This document shows, piece by piece, positions 54,036-62,034 of a stretch of 64,000 bases of DNA; positions within the stretch are counted from its first letter, which is position 1, and the number at the start of each line of letters is the position of its first letter. A model generated the notes under the pieces. It was not told where the DNA came from. It did no database searches and saw only the letters and a program-made list of their open reading frames with translations. The position numbers and the translations under genes are program-made. The DNA comes from Burkholderia sp. Bp9143 (lineage in GTDB: Bacteria > Pseudomonadota > Gammaproteobacteria > Burkholderiales > Burkholderiaceae), in NCBI RefSeq assembly GCF_003853645.1, contig NZ_QTPO01000011.1, positions 112,781-176,780 of the forward strand, in the 5' to 3' direction.

Positions 54036-55284
54036 ACGCCTGATCGTCTGTCTGCTCGTGTTGCTCGCCGGTGTCGCTGCCCGGGCGGCGCCCGTCACGA
54101 TCACCGTTGTCGATGCAACGAACGGGCATCCGCTGGCCGGCGCGATCGGCCACGCGCCGGGCGTGAACCGGACCGCGGATCGCGACGGCGCGTTTTCACT
54201 GGAACTCGACGCGACGGGTACACGCTTGAGCGTACGTGCGCCGGGCTACGCGCGAACCGAAGTCATGCTGGCGCCGGCCAATGCCGCGCATACGATCCGC
54301 ATGACACCGGTGCGCCCGAAAGCCGTCTATCTGTCCGCTTACGGCGTCGCGGACCGCACGCTGCGCGAGGCGGCCCTGTCCCTGCAGGACACGACCGCGG
54401 TCAACGCGCTCGTCATCGACGTGAAGGGCGACAGCGGCGTCACACCCTATCGCAGCCTCGCGCGTGAAATCTCCGGTGCCGCGAACCATGTCTCCGGTGC
54501 GATCGTTCATCCGCCCGATTTGCCGGACCTGCTGCGGACGTTCCATGCGCGCGGTCTCTACCTGATTGCCCGCATCGTCGTGTTCAAGGACGACCCGCTG
54601 GCGCTCGCTCACCCCGAGTGGGCGGTGCGCGATGCAGCCGGCGAGATCTGGCAGGACCGCGAGCATCAGCGCTGGATCGATCCGACGTCACGTGCGGCGT
54701 GGCAACACAATTACGATGTCGCCGAAGAGGCCGCCCGCATGGGCTTCGACGAAATCCAGTTCGACTACCTGCGTTTTCCCGACGCCAACGGTCTGCGGTT
54801 CGCCGAGCCCAATACCGAGGCCAACCGGGTCGCGGCGATCACGGGATTCCTGACCGGTGCGCGCGAACGGTTGCGGCCGTACAACCTCTACGTGTCGGCC
54901 GACATCTTCGGGTACGTCTGCTGGAACGCCGACGACACCGCGATCGGGCAGCGGCTCGATGCGCTCGGGCCGGTCGTCGACTATGTGTCGCCGATGCTTT
55001 ATCCGTCCGGCTTCACATGGGGTCTGCCGGGCTGCCGGAAGCCGACCGAACATCCGGGCGAGATCGTTTCGCGGTCGCTGGCCGAGGCGAAGCGCCGGAC
55101 CGGAATGGACGGCGTCCGGTTTCGGCCGTGGCTCCAGGCATTTCGCGACTATGCGTTCGATCGCCGGCCGTTCGATGCCGACGAGATTCGCGCACAGGTC
55201 GACGCGGCGGATGCGGCGGGCACGGACGGCTGGATGCTGTGGAACCCGCGCAATCGCTACGATCCTGCCGCGTTGCCGCGCTGA
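54028..55284 (+). CDS. secreted putative glycoside hydrolase (DUF4015/GH-like) with N-terminal regulatory-like domain
   Basis: 418 residues. Signal peptide (MIERLIVCLLVLLAGVAARA), then a carboxypeptidase-regulatory-like beta domain (about 22-95), then a TIM-barrel domain: VNALVIDVKGDSG near residue 126, GFDEIQFDYLRFPD near residue 239 and VSADIFGYVCWNADD near residue 290, hallmarks of the DUF4015 glycoside-hydrolase family. GTG start with GGAGGAAG before it, overlapping the deacetylase gene. Deacetylase plus glycosidase recalls PgaB-type exopolysaccharide processing, split over two genes. Confidence 0.87.
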   Translation: MIERLIVCLLVLLAGVAARAAPVTITVVDATNGHPLAGAIGHAPGVNRTADRDGAFSLELDATGTRLSVRAPGYARTEVMLAPANAAHTIRMTPVRPKAVYLSAYGVADRTLREAALSLQDTTAVNALVIDVKGDSGVTPYRSLAREISGAANHVSGAIVHPPDLPDLLRTFHARGLYLIARIVVFKDDPLALAHPEWAVRDAAGEIWQDREHQRWIDPTSRAAWQHNYDVAEEAARMGFDEIQFDYLRFPDANGLRFAEPNTEANRVAAITGFLTGARERLRPYNLYVSADIFGYVCWNADDTAIGQRLDALGPVVDYVSPMLYPSGFTWGLPGCRKPTEHPGEIVSRSLAEAKRRTGMDGVRFRPWLQAFRDYAFDRRPFDADEIRAQVDAADAAGTDGWMLWNPRNRYDPAALPR

Positions 55285-55315
55285 CCGGCCCGATCCCGTA
55301 CGGGACGAATCGACC

Positions 55316-55510
55316 ATGCCATGGACTGACGAACGTTATCCGCCGTCGATGCGGAATCTGCCGCCGCCGGTGCGTGGCAAGGCGATCGAGATTGCCAATG
55401 CGTTGCTGCGTCAGGGGCGGACCGAGGGCAGCGCGATCCGCATTGCGATTGCGCAGGCGAAGCGTTGGGGAAATGCGCGTGCCGCTTTTAGCGGCCGCTG
55501 GCGAGGGTGA
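55316..55510 (+). CDS. YdaT-like small protein, 64 aa
   Basis: Starts MPWTDERYPPSMRNLPPPVR and continues GKAIEIANALLRQG, then AIRIAIAQAKRWG: this matches the pattern of the short YdaT/ChaB-type family, with conserved MPWT, YP.SM.NL and A-KRW. Function unknown, and no ribosome site is obvious. It lies 31 nt after the glycosidase-like gene. Confidence 0.72.
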   Translation: MPWTDERYPPSMRNLPPPVRGKAIEIANALLRQGRTEGSAIRIAIAQAKRWGNARAAFSGRWRG

Positions 55511-55545
55511 CGATCGATTGAACGACGGCGGCAGTGCAACCGAGG

Positions 55546-56046
55546 CTAGGCCACACACCGGGCCGGGCATTCCCGCTCGACCATCGCCGGATGCACCCAT
55601 GCGGACAGCACGCAAGCGATCAGCACGACGACGACGACCGCGATGCCGTGCGCGGGATTGCGCAGACACGACGCGACCTGTTCGCTCCTTCCGACACCGA
55701 ACAGGCACCACAGGCAGAAGTGTTCGCAATTGTTCGTGAGAAGCCGGTAGCGGCATTCGCCAAGGCGCGATGCCGCGCGGCGCGCGGCTTCCGTTCCGTT
55801 ATACAGCGTCCGCACGTGACGGATGACCGCGAGTTCGAAACCGGCACGAAAGTCGTCGAGGGTGACGACCTCGACCGGACCGCCGCTCAGATGGCGCGAC
55901 CATCCCGCGTAGTGAATCACCTTGCCGTCGCCGATGTAGATCCCGTGATGCACATAGCCGGGGCGGCGGGTCACGAGGTGGGCACCGACCGGCGGTTCGC
56001 CATCCAGATCGGCGTCGTCGGCGTGCGCTGCGGTCGCATCAATCAT
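55546..56046 (-). CDS. LRAT-domain (NlpC/P60-related) protein
   Basis: 166 residues. The LRAT core is present: the first histidine in GYVHHGIYIGDGKVIHYAG near residue 31 and the catalytic cysteine in NNCEHFCLWC near residue 106. A hydrophobic helix (GIAVVVVVLIACVLSAWV) near the C-terminus anchors it to a membrane, as in vertebrate LRAT/HRAS-like acyltransferases. Bacterial members are largely uncharacterised; thioesterase or acyltransferase activity is expected. ATG follows CGAGGAG. Divergent from the gene at 56518. Confidence 0.85.
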   Translation of the reverse strand: MIDATAAHADDADLDGEPPVGAHLVTRRPGYVHHGIYIGDGKVIHYAGWSRHLSGGPVEVVTLDDFRAGFELAVIRHVRTLYNGTEAARRAASRLGECRYRLLTNNCEHFCLWCLFGVGRSEQVASCLRNPAHGIAVVVVVLIACVLSAWVHPAMVERECPARCVA

Positions 56047-56193
56047 CGCCAGCTCCTCGGTTTTGCGGCGCCGTTGGGGGAAGAACCGCCCGCCGAGCGC
56101 GAAACACGTTGCTTCCTGTCACGTCTCCAGTATTGGCGGCGGGGCCGCGCGGAACAATCAGCGTGGCCTGAGCTTGGTGTCCGATGTCGGGCC

Positions 56194-56219
56194 GGCGTGT
56201 CGGAAATTTCCGACACGCC
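56194..56219. promoter_or_regulatory. perfect 26-bp palindrome without spacer
   Basis: Half-site GGCGTGTCGGAAA followed directly by its complement. It is 148 nt upstream of the LRAT gene start and 156 nt upstream of box 22; a dimeric regulator operator is likely, identity unknown. Confidence 0.65.
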
Positions 56220-56374
56220 ACGCAATATCGGCTGACAGCAATCACGGACATCCGCGCCGGACGGATGCCGTTTCCTCCCGGTGTCAGGCCTGCCCGGGCG
56301 CACCGGCAGTTGGGGCGCGATCACCGTCTCGCGGGCGTTCCGTCCGGTCTTGTTCGGTTTCGGCAGGAACGCGC

Positions 56375-56388
56375 TTGACTTGAGTCAA
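56375..56388 (+). promoter_or_regulatory. FNR-like box 22 (TTGACTTGAGTCAA)
   Basis: Exact match. GACGCT at 56410-56415, the same hexamer as at box 2, is at class II -10 spacing; the next gene starts 136 nt from the centre. Last box in the window. Confidence 0.8.
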
Positions 56389-56517
56389 CGGGAAATTGCC
56401 GTTCGGCGCGACGCTGGCATCGTCGCCGATGCGAACGCACGACGTCATCGCACGCAACACGTTCCACGATCGGACGGGCGGCATTGCAGCCATGCGTGCT
56501 CAATCAGGAGAGTGAAG

Positions 56518-56979
56518 ATGTGGACCCGAACCGTGAAGATGCTGCTGCTGGCAGCCTGCATGCTGAACGTCGGCGCGAACGCGCTGGCTGAAACGTCGCC
56601 CGAGCCGATCGTACGCAACGGTGTCACGTACATCACAGGTGGAATCGGCCAGGACGAGGTCACCGCGTTTCGCGACGTCGCCCCTCGATACAACCTGCGA
56701 ATCACGTTCGCATCGAAGGCCGGCCACTATCTTTCCGATGTCGACGTGACGCTGTCCTCCGGCAAGTCGACGATTCTCGACGTGCACACGAACGGCCCGT
56801 TCCTGTTCGCACGCGTGCCGCCGGGGCGATATACCGTATCGGCGCACGACAGGGCCGTTCAGGAAGTCCGGCACGTCGTCGTCCCGGCGCGAGGGGGTGT
56901 CGAAGTGCACTTTCACTGGCAAGACCCTGACCGGCACGGCGCGATCCGTCTGTGTGCGACGTGTCCCGCACCGCAGTAG
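56518..56979 (+). CDS. secreted carboxypeptidase-regulatory-like protein
   Basis: 153 residues with a signal peptide (MLLLAACMLNVGANALAE). The mature part is a small beta sandwich with GPFLFARVPPGRYTVSAHD near residue 99, typical of carboxypeptidase-regulatory-like folds. C-terminus has RLCATCPAPQ, a C-x2-C pair of possible redox or metal use. ATG preceded by CAGGAG. Function unknown; probably the first gene of a unit with the muropeptide-hydrolase fusion. Confidence 0.78.
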   Translation: MWTRTVKMLLLAACMLNVGANALAETSPEPIVRNGVTYITGGIGQDEVTAFRDVAPRYNLRITFASKAGHYLSDVDVTLSSGKSTILDVHTNGPFLFARVPPGRYTVSAHDRAVQEVRHVVVPARGGVEVHFHWQDPDRHGAIRLCATCPAPQ

Positions 56980-57103
56980 CAACCGGCCCGCTGGGGCACG
57001 GTCGATCAGGGCCGGCGGGGCGGGGCGTTCACGCCATCGGTGCGGCGAACCTCCGCGCGCGGCTCGCCACCGCCGAAGCCGCCGGCACGAAGGAATGGAT
57101 GCC

Positions 57104-59473
57104 GTGAAGCGCGCTCGATCGCGACGATCCCGCTGCGCCGCCGCGCTGGCCGGCGCGCTGCTGGTCGCGCTTGCATCGGCCGGTGCGCAAGCGGAACCCG
57201 ACGCGGCCGCCGCGCCGCCGCAGGCCGTCGCGATCGATGAGGCGATCGCCGCCGAGATCGCCGACGGCCATCTTGCCGGCGCGGTGGTGGTGACGGGCGA
57301 CGCGGACGGCGTGCGGGTGCGCGTCGCGCGCGGCCTGCGCGTGGCGGGTGAGCACGTCGAGGCGATGACGGCCGATACCGTCTTCGATCTCGCGTCAGTG
57401 ACCAAGCCGGTGGCGACGGCGGTCGCGATCATGCAGCTCGCGGAGCGCGGCATGCTGAGCCTCGACGCGCCGGCCGCGCGCTACTGGCCCGCGTTCGGCG
57501 CGCACGGCAAGGCCGACATCACGATCCGCCAGTTGCTCGCCCATGTGTCGGGGCTGCCGGCCGGCGTGTCGTCATCCCGTGCGCTGCGCCGCCGCGCCGC
57601 CGTGCTTGCCGATATCGTCGCGATGGCGCCTGTCGCGTCGCCCGGCACGCGCGTGCGCTACAGCGATGTCAATTACGTGGCACTCGGCGAGATCGTCGGG
57701 CGCGTGTCGCACCGGCCGCTCGACGCGTGGTGCGCCGCACACGTGTTCGGGCCGCTCGGAATGACGAGCACCATGTTCCGACCGACGGCGCCGCTGCTCG
57801 CGCGCGTGGCGCCCACAGTCGTTCGCGATGGCCGTGCACTGCGGGGCCGCGTGCACGATCCCGTCGCGGCGGCGATGGGCGGTGTTGCCGGCAATGCGGG
57901 CCTGTTCGCGAGCGCGGACGATCTCGCACGCTTCGCGCGCATGCTGCTGAACGGCGGCGCGCTCGGCCCGATGCGCGTGCTGGCGCGCCGCAGTGTCACC
58001 GAACTCGAGGCCCCGGCCACGCTCGACGCGGAAGGCGACCTGCACACGCCCGGCTGGGCGGTCGGGCCGCCGCTCGTCGCGAACCGCTACCGGTTGCCGC
58101 CGGTCGGCGCGCTGCAACACCTCGGCTACACGGGCACGGCGCTGTGGATCGATCCCGTAACGCGCCGCTTCGCGATCGTGCTGACGAGCCGGTTGTATCC
58201 CGACGAAACCGGCACGGCGATGCCATTGCGCGCGCTCGTGCTCGGAATCGTATCGAGCGGGGCCGCGCCGCTGACACCGTCGCGGATCGCGACGCGCGTG
58301 CCCGCGATGGCGGCGGCCGTCGCGCGGGCCGTCCGGTTGCCGGCATCGCGCGGACCGGTGCTGGCCGGCATCGACGTGCTGGCGGCGAGCGGCTTCGCGG
58401 CCGTGGCCGGCAAGCGCATTGCGCTCGTCACGAACCGCAGCGGCTTCGACCGGCTCGGCCGGCGGACGGCCGACCTGCTCGCGCAGGCGCCGGGCGCGCG
58501 GCTCGTCGCGCTGTTCGCGCCCGAGCACGGGCTGGGCACCGACGTCGACGAGACCTACGGCGACACCCTCGACGCGGCGACCGGCGTGGTCGTTCACAGC
58601 CTCTACGGCGAGCGCCGCACGATCGCGTCCGCGCTGCTCGCCGATGTCGACGTGCTGGTGATCGACCTGCAGGACGCGGGCGTCCGCTTCTTCACGTACC
58701 TGGCGACGCTCGGCTATGCGCTCGAGGCCGGCGCTGCCGCCCATCGCCCCGTGATCGTGCTCGACCGTCCGGACCCGCTGGGCGGCGATGCGTACGGCGG
58801 TCCGGTGTCCGATGCCGGGCCGGCCACGTTCACCGGCTACTACCCATTGCCGCTCCAGCCGGGGATGACGCTCGGCGAACTGGCAAGGCTGTTCAACGAC
58901 CGCCTGCATATCGGCGCGGCGCTCAGCGTGGTGCCGATGGCGAACTACGCGCGCGCGATGCGCTTCGACGACACCGGTCTCGGGTGGGTGCCGCCATCGC
59001 CGAACCTGCGCGATGGCGCCGCGCTGTCGCGCTATCCGGAAACGGGGCTGATCGAGGGGGCGGCGGTCAGTGTCGGGCGCGGCACCGCGATGCCGTTCGG
59101 CGTGGTGGGCGCGCCGTGGATCGACGGGCACATCCTCGCGGACGATCTGCGCGCGATGCGGCTCGACGCGACGTTCTCGCCGGTTCGCTTCGTGCCGGCG
59201 GAGGGGGCGTATCGCGGCAGGCTGTGCGCAGGGGTGCGCATCGAGCGGCTTCCCGGCGCGGCGCGGCCGGGCCAGATCGGGCTGGCGCTCGCGCTGGCGC
59301 TGCACCGGCGTTATCCGGCGCAATTCCGGATCGATGCGATACGTGCATCGGTCGGCTCGCGCGAAGTGGCGGACATGCTGGAGGCCGGGCGCTCGCTCGA
59401 CGAGATCGAGCGGGTCGTCGCTGTGCAGGATGCTGCGTTCACGCGCGAGCGGGCGGCGTTTCTGCTGTATTGA
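57104..59473 (+). CDS. fusion of beta-lactamase-like serine hydrolase and NamZ-type (DUF1343) muramidase
   Basis: 789 residues. Signal peptide, then a class C beta-lactamase-like domain (about 30-350) with the serine motif SVTK in FDLASVTKPVATAV, YSDVNY as the second motif and HLGYTG as the third. Residues about 400-785 form a DUF1343 domain: IALVTNRSGFDRLGRRT, LFAPEHGLGTDVDETYGDT and YEGFP-like GYYPLPLQPGMTLGELA. In Bacillus subtilis the equivalents are separate genes (amiE-like and namZ) for peptidoglycan recycling; here they are one protein. GTG at 57104 chosen because AAGGA lies 9 nt upstream; ATG at 57095 overlaps that site. Confidence 0.87.
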   Translation: MKRARSRRSRCAAALAGALLVALASAGAQAEPDAAAAPPQAVAIDEAIAAEIADGHLAGAVVVTGDADGVRVRVARGLRVAGEHVEAMTADTVFDLASVTKPVATAVAIMQLAERGMLSLDAPAARYWPAFGAHGKADITIRQLLAHVSGLPAGVSSSRALRRRAAVLADIVAMAPVASPGTRVRYSDVNYVALGEIVGRVSHRPLDAWCAAHVFGPLGMTSTMFRPTAPLLARVAPTVVRDGRALRGRVHDPVAAAMGGVAGNAGLFASADDLARFARMLLNGGALGPMRVLARRSVTELEAPATLDAEGDLHTPGWAVGPPLVANRYRLPPVGALQHLGYTGTALWIDPVTRRFAIVLTSRLYPDETGTAMPLRALVLGIVSSGAAPLTPSRIATRVPAMAAAVARAVRLPASRGPVLAGIDVLAASGFAAVAGKRIALVTNRSGFDRLGRRTADLLAQAPGARLVALFAPEHGLGTDVDETYGDTLDAATGVVVHSLYGERRTIASALLADVDVLVIDLQDAGVRFFTYLATLGYALEAGAAAHRPVIVLDRPDPLGGDAYGGPVSDAGPATFTGYYPLPLQPGMTLGELARLFNDRLHIGAALSVVPMANYARAMRFDDTGLGWVPPSPNLRDGAALSRYPETGLIEGAAVSVGRGTAMPFGVVGAPWIDGHILADDLRAMRLDATFSPVRFVPAEGAYRGRLCAGVRIERLPGAARPGQIGLALALALHRRYPAQFRIDAIRASVGSREVADMLEAGRSLDEIERVVAVQDAAFTRERAAFLLY

Positions 59474-59814
59474 GTTCGGGCCGGCGCTGTCGATACGCGG
59501 CGATGATGCGTCGGCCGCCGGTTCCGCGCTCGCTCAGACAAGGTTCCTTATCTCGCCATCACTCACCCAAATCTCCACGTCCCATGCCGTCGTGCTAGCC
59601 GGCCGCGGGCGGAGGAATCGGCGAATGCTTGCCGCGGATCCGGATCTCCCGCTGACGGAAGGCGTAGTGGAAGCTATTTCAGCGTTCGAGCAGAAATCCA
59701 CGAGGAGTCGGCGCTAACCTTGGCGAACTGGAACACCTGTTTTTCTGACCTCCCGACCGCCATTGGAAGGGATCCATATATTGACCACATACAGCACCTG
59801 GATGCCCCGCGACA
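59474..59814. other. gap at the right boundary of the low-oxygen locus
   Basis: 341 nt with no gene I can support and no FNR-like box. Short in-frame stretches (for example MLAADPDLPLTEGVVEAIS from 59625) might be remnants of a lost gene. The region looks like a junction between the locus and the unrelated genes to the right. Confidence 0.5.
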
Positions 59815-61299
59815 CTAAACGGCAGCGAACGTGGCGGCACCTGAGGCAGGGTCACGGCGTTGTCGCAATAACGTGCCCAAAGCCTTGCCCAGACGCTGTA
59901 TACCAACGGGTATGTCCGCCAAAGCCAGCGCCGCGTAACACAGCCGGATGTGCCCGGATGTCCCGCCGTCGGGCAGGAAAGCGTCCCCGCCTCGAACCGA
60001 TACGCCCTCGATTGCGGCTATCGCCTCGATCTGCTGGGGTTCGATACCCTCGGGCAGTTGCGCCCAGAGGTAAAGTCCGCCTTGCGGAACGACATAGCTC
60101 AGCTCAGGGCACCAGGTTGCGAGTGCGTCAATGAGCGCGTCGCGGCGCGCACGCAGCGCAGTGCGAAACTGCGGCAAGTGGCGGGTGTAGCCGCCGCTTT
60201 TCAGGAACCTGGCAAGGACGGCTTGCGTCAGTGTGGGCGTCGCGAGGTCCTCGCTTGCCTTGGCTTGCGCGAGGAGGGGGATTGCGGCTTTCGGGGCGAC
60301 GAGCCACCCGAGGCGCAAGGCCGCGCTGATCGTCTTGGAGGCGCTGCCCTGATGAATGACGATGCCCGCCGTGTCGAGGGCCTTCAACGAGGGAGGGGTG
60401 TCACCAAAGGCGATATCGCCATAGACATTGCTTTCCACGATCGGCGTACCGAAGCGGGTGCAAATCGTCAGGACCCGGCGGCGACGCTCGATGCTCATCA
60501 GTCGGCCTGTCGGGCAGTGGAAGGTCGGGATGAGATAGACGAACTTGGGCCGCAGTCTGCCCAGTGCGCCTTCCAGCGCATGGGGATCGATTCCATCGCG
60601 ATCCATGGCGACACTCACCACATGCGCTCCAACGGCTTGAAAGGCCCGAAACGCACCGTGCCAGGTGGGGCTTTCGCAGATCACTGTATCGCCGGGCGAA
60701 AGCAGTGCTCGGGCGATGACGTTGAGGCCTTGTTGAGCGCCGCCGGTCACGACGACTTCGCCAGCGGTTGCGTTCACCCCATTCGCGTACAGCATGTCGC
60801 TCAGTGCTTCGCGCAGAGCCGGGTAGCCGAGTATCGGCGCTGCCTTCGACAGGACCCCGGCATCTTCCATCGCGCCCGCGGCGCAGCCCGCGAGTGCGGC
60901 ATGAGGCGTGAGTCCCGGATGCAGCCAGCCGTCACCGAAGGAGATAAGGCTGGCATCGGTAACCGTGCTGCGGGGTTGATCGAATCGACCCGGTCGCGAC
61001 CAGGCGAGCATGCTGGTGGAGGATTGATTCGGGTTGTCGGCAATGACTATCGCTCCTCGTCCCACATAACCCCGTACCAGGCCCGAGGCTTTCAACTCAT
61101 GATAAGCAGCGGTGACGGTCGTACGACTGACGCCCAGTTGCTCGGCGTAGAGGCGCTCGGACGGCAACCTTGACCCAATGGTGATACGCCCGGTGCGGAT
61201 TGCGTCGAAGAGGGCGGCAGTCAATTGAACGTAGAGCGGCTTGGGTGCCTTCGGATCCGGCTGGAAGCCGAGCTTGTCCAGTGCTGAAGGCGTCACCAT
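59815..61299 (-). CDS. MocR-type GntR/aminotransferase regulator
   Basis: 494 residues. N-terminal GntR winged helix (about 20-90): LYVQLTAALFDAIRTGRI, LPSERLYAEQLGVSRTTV, then a class I aminotransferase-like domain with the PLP lysine in QGSASKTISAALRLGW near residue 308. MocR proteins sense amino acids or PLP-related compounds. ATG at 61299; the longer frame upstream runs through the operator-like palindrome, so the short start is preferred. Confidence 0.9.
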   Translation of the reverse strand: MVTPSALDKLGFQPDPKAPKPLYVQLTAALFDAIRTGRITIGSRLPSERLYAEQLGVSRTTVTAAYHELKASGLVRGYVGRGAIVIADNPNQSSTSMLAWSRPGRFDQPRSTVTDASLISFGDGWLHPGLTPHAALAGCAAGAMEDAGVLSKAAPILGYPALREALSDMLYANGVNATAGEVVVTGGAQQGLNVIARALLSPGDTVICESPTWHGAFRAFQAVGAHVVSVAMDRDGIDPHALEGALGRLRPKFVYLIPTFHCPTGRLMSIERRRRVLTICTRFGTPIVESNVYGDIAFGDTPPSLKALDTAGIVIHQGSASKTISAALRLGWLVAPKAAIPLLAQAKASEDLATPTLTQAVLARFLKSGGYTRHLPQFRTALRARRDALIDALATWCPELSYVVPQGGLYLWAQLPEGIEPQQIEAIAAIEGVSVRGGDAFLPDGGTSGHIRLCYAALALADIPVGIQRLGKALGTLLRQRRDPASGAATFAAV

Positions 61300-61314
61300 G
61301 TTGAGCGCTACCGC

Positions 61315-61337
61315 ATATCCAATTCGAAATTGGATAT
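61315..61337. promoter_or_regulatory. perfect inverted repeat at the MocR promoter
   Basis: ATATCCAATT, spacer CGA, AATTGGATAT: 10-bp arms, perfect. It lies 16-38 nt upstream of the MocR-type start and overlaps where its promoter must be; likely its operator and that of the divergent genes. Confidence 0.7.
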
Positions 61338-61508
61338 TAACATTGGCCGGCGTGTCGCTTAAGTTTCCAATCGATGCCTCAGGTGAATCGTTTGAAAGTC
61401 GCGCCTGCCGTGCGCTGGTACATGGATTGGCGTTTGCTATCCCCCCGTTTCCTGACATTCCCGCTGCTGTTCCCGTGTGGCACTTTATTGGCTTGATTGG
61501 ATACGAAG

Positions 61509-61994
61509 ATGATCACTGAACCTGGCGGCTGCGGCCGCTCGAGCTCCGGACAGCGAAACGCGACACTGGCGGAGGTTGCGGAACGTACCTTTGACGTATT
61601 TTTCTATGGCCTCAACATGGATGCCGATCGGCTTTCCTCCAAAGGCATCGTGCCTCGCAACCCGCGGGTGGCATGGCTCGAAGATCACGTCGTTGTCCTC
61701 GGGGCAAAAGCAATGCTGCTCCGGTTGCATGGAAAACGGGCGTACGGCATGCTGTTTCGGTTGACGCATCGGGAGATGGACGCGTTGTATGCCGGTTTGC
61801 ACGACTACAGCCCCGAGCCATTCATGGCAATCCTCGCCAATTCCAACGAGGTTGCCGAGCCGGTAGCGGTAATCAGCATGGTGCACCGTGATCCGCCCGT
61901 CGACTCGAACCGCGACCCTGCCTATTGCGCACGCTGGACGAATCTTGTTCAGCGACTCCGATTTCCAGATGGTGCATCAACCGATACGGATTGA
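61509..61994 (+). CDS. gamma-glutamylcyclotransferase-like (AIG2-type) protein
   Basis: 161 residues. The core reads FDVFFYGLNMDADRL near residue 28 and HGKRAYGMLFRLTHREMDAL near residue 74, matching the glycine-rich binding loop and the downstream strand of the AIG2/GGCT fold. The conserved catalytic glutamate of true cyclotransferases is not obvious. ATG at 61509; a TTG at 61497 is also possible. Divergent from the MocR gene and likely under its control, with the PhzF gene next. Confidence 0.75.
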   Translation: MITEPGGCGRSSSGQRNATLAEVAERTFDVFFYGLNMDADRLSSKGIVPRNPRVAWLEDHVVVLGAKAMLLRLHGKRAYGMLFRLTHREMDALYAGLHDYSPEPFMAILANSNEVAEPVAVISMVHRDPPVDSNRDPAYCARWTNLVQRLRFPDGASTDTD

Positions 61995-62034
61995 CGCCCT
62001 CGCAACGCACGACTGATTCGGTCAAGGAAAACAA

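Larger units (their letters stand above)
56047..56517. other. intergenic region with palindrome and FNR-like box
   Basis: 471 nt with no convincing gene. It holds a perfect 26-bp palindrome at 56194-56219 and FNR-like box 22. Confidence 0.7.

Noticed and set aside
56170..56185. Sigma-54 type -24/-12 promoter (TGGCCTGAGCTTGG)
   Set aside because: Spacing is one base short and the -12 GC is absent.
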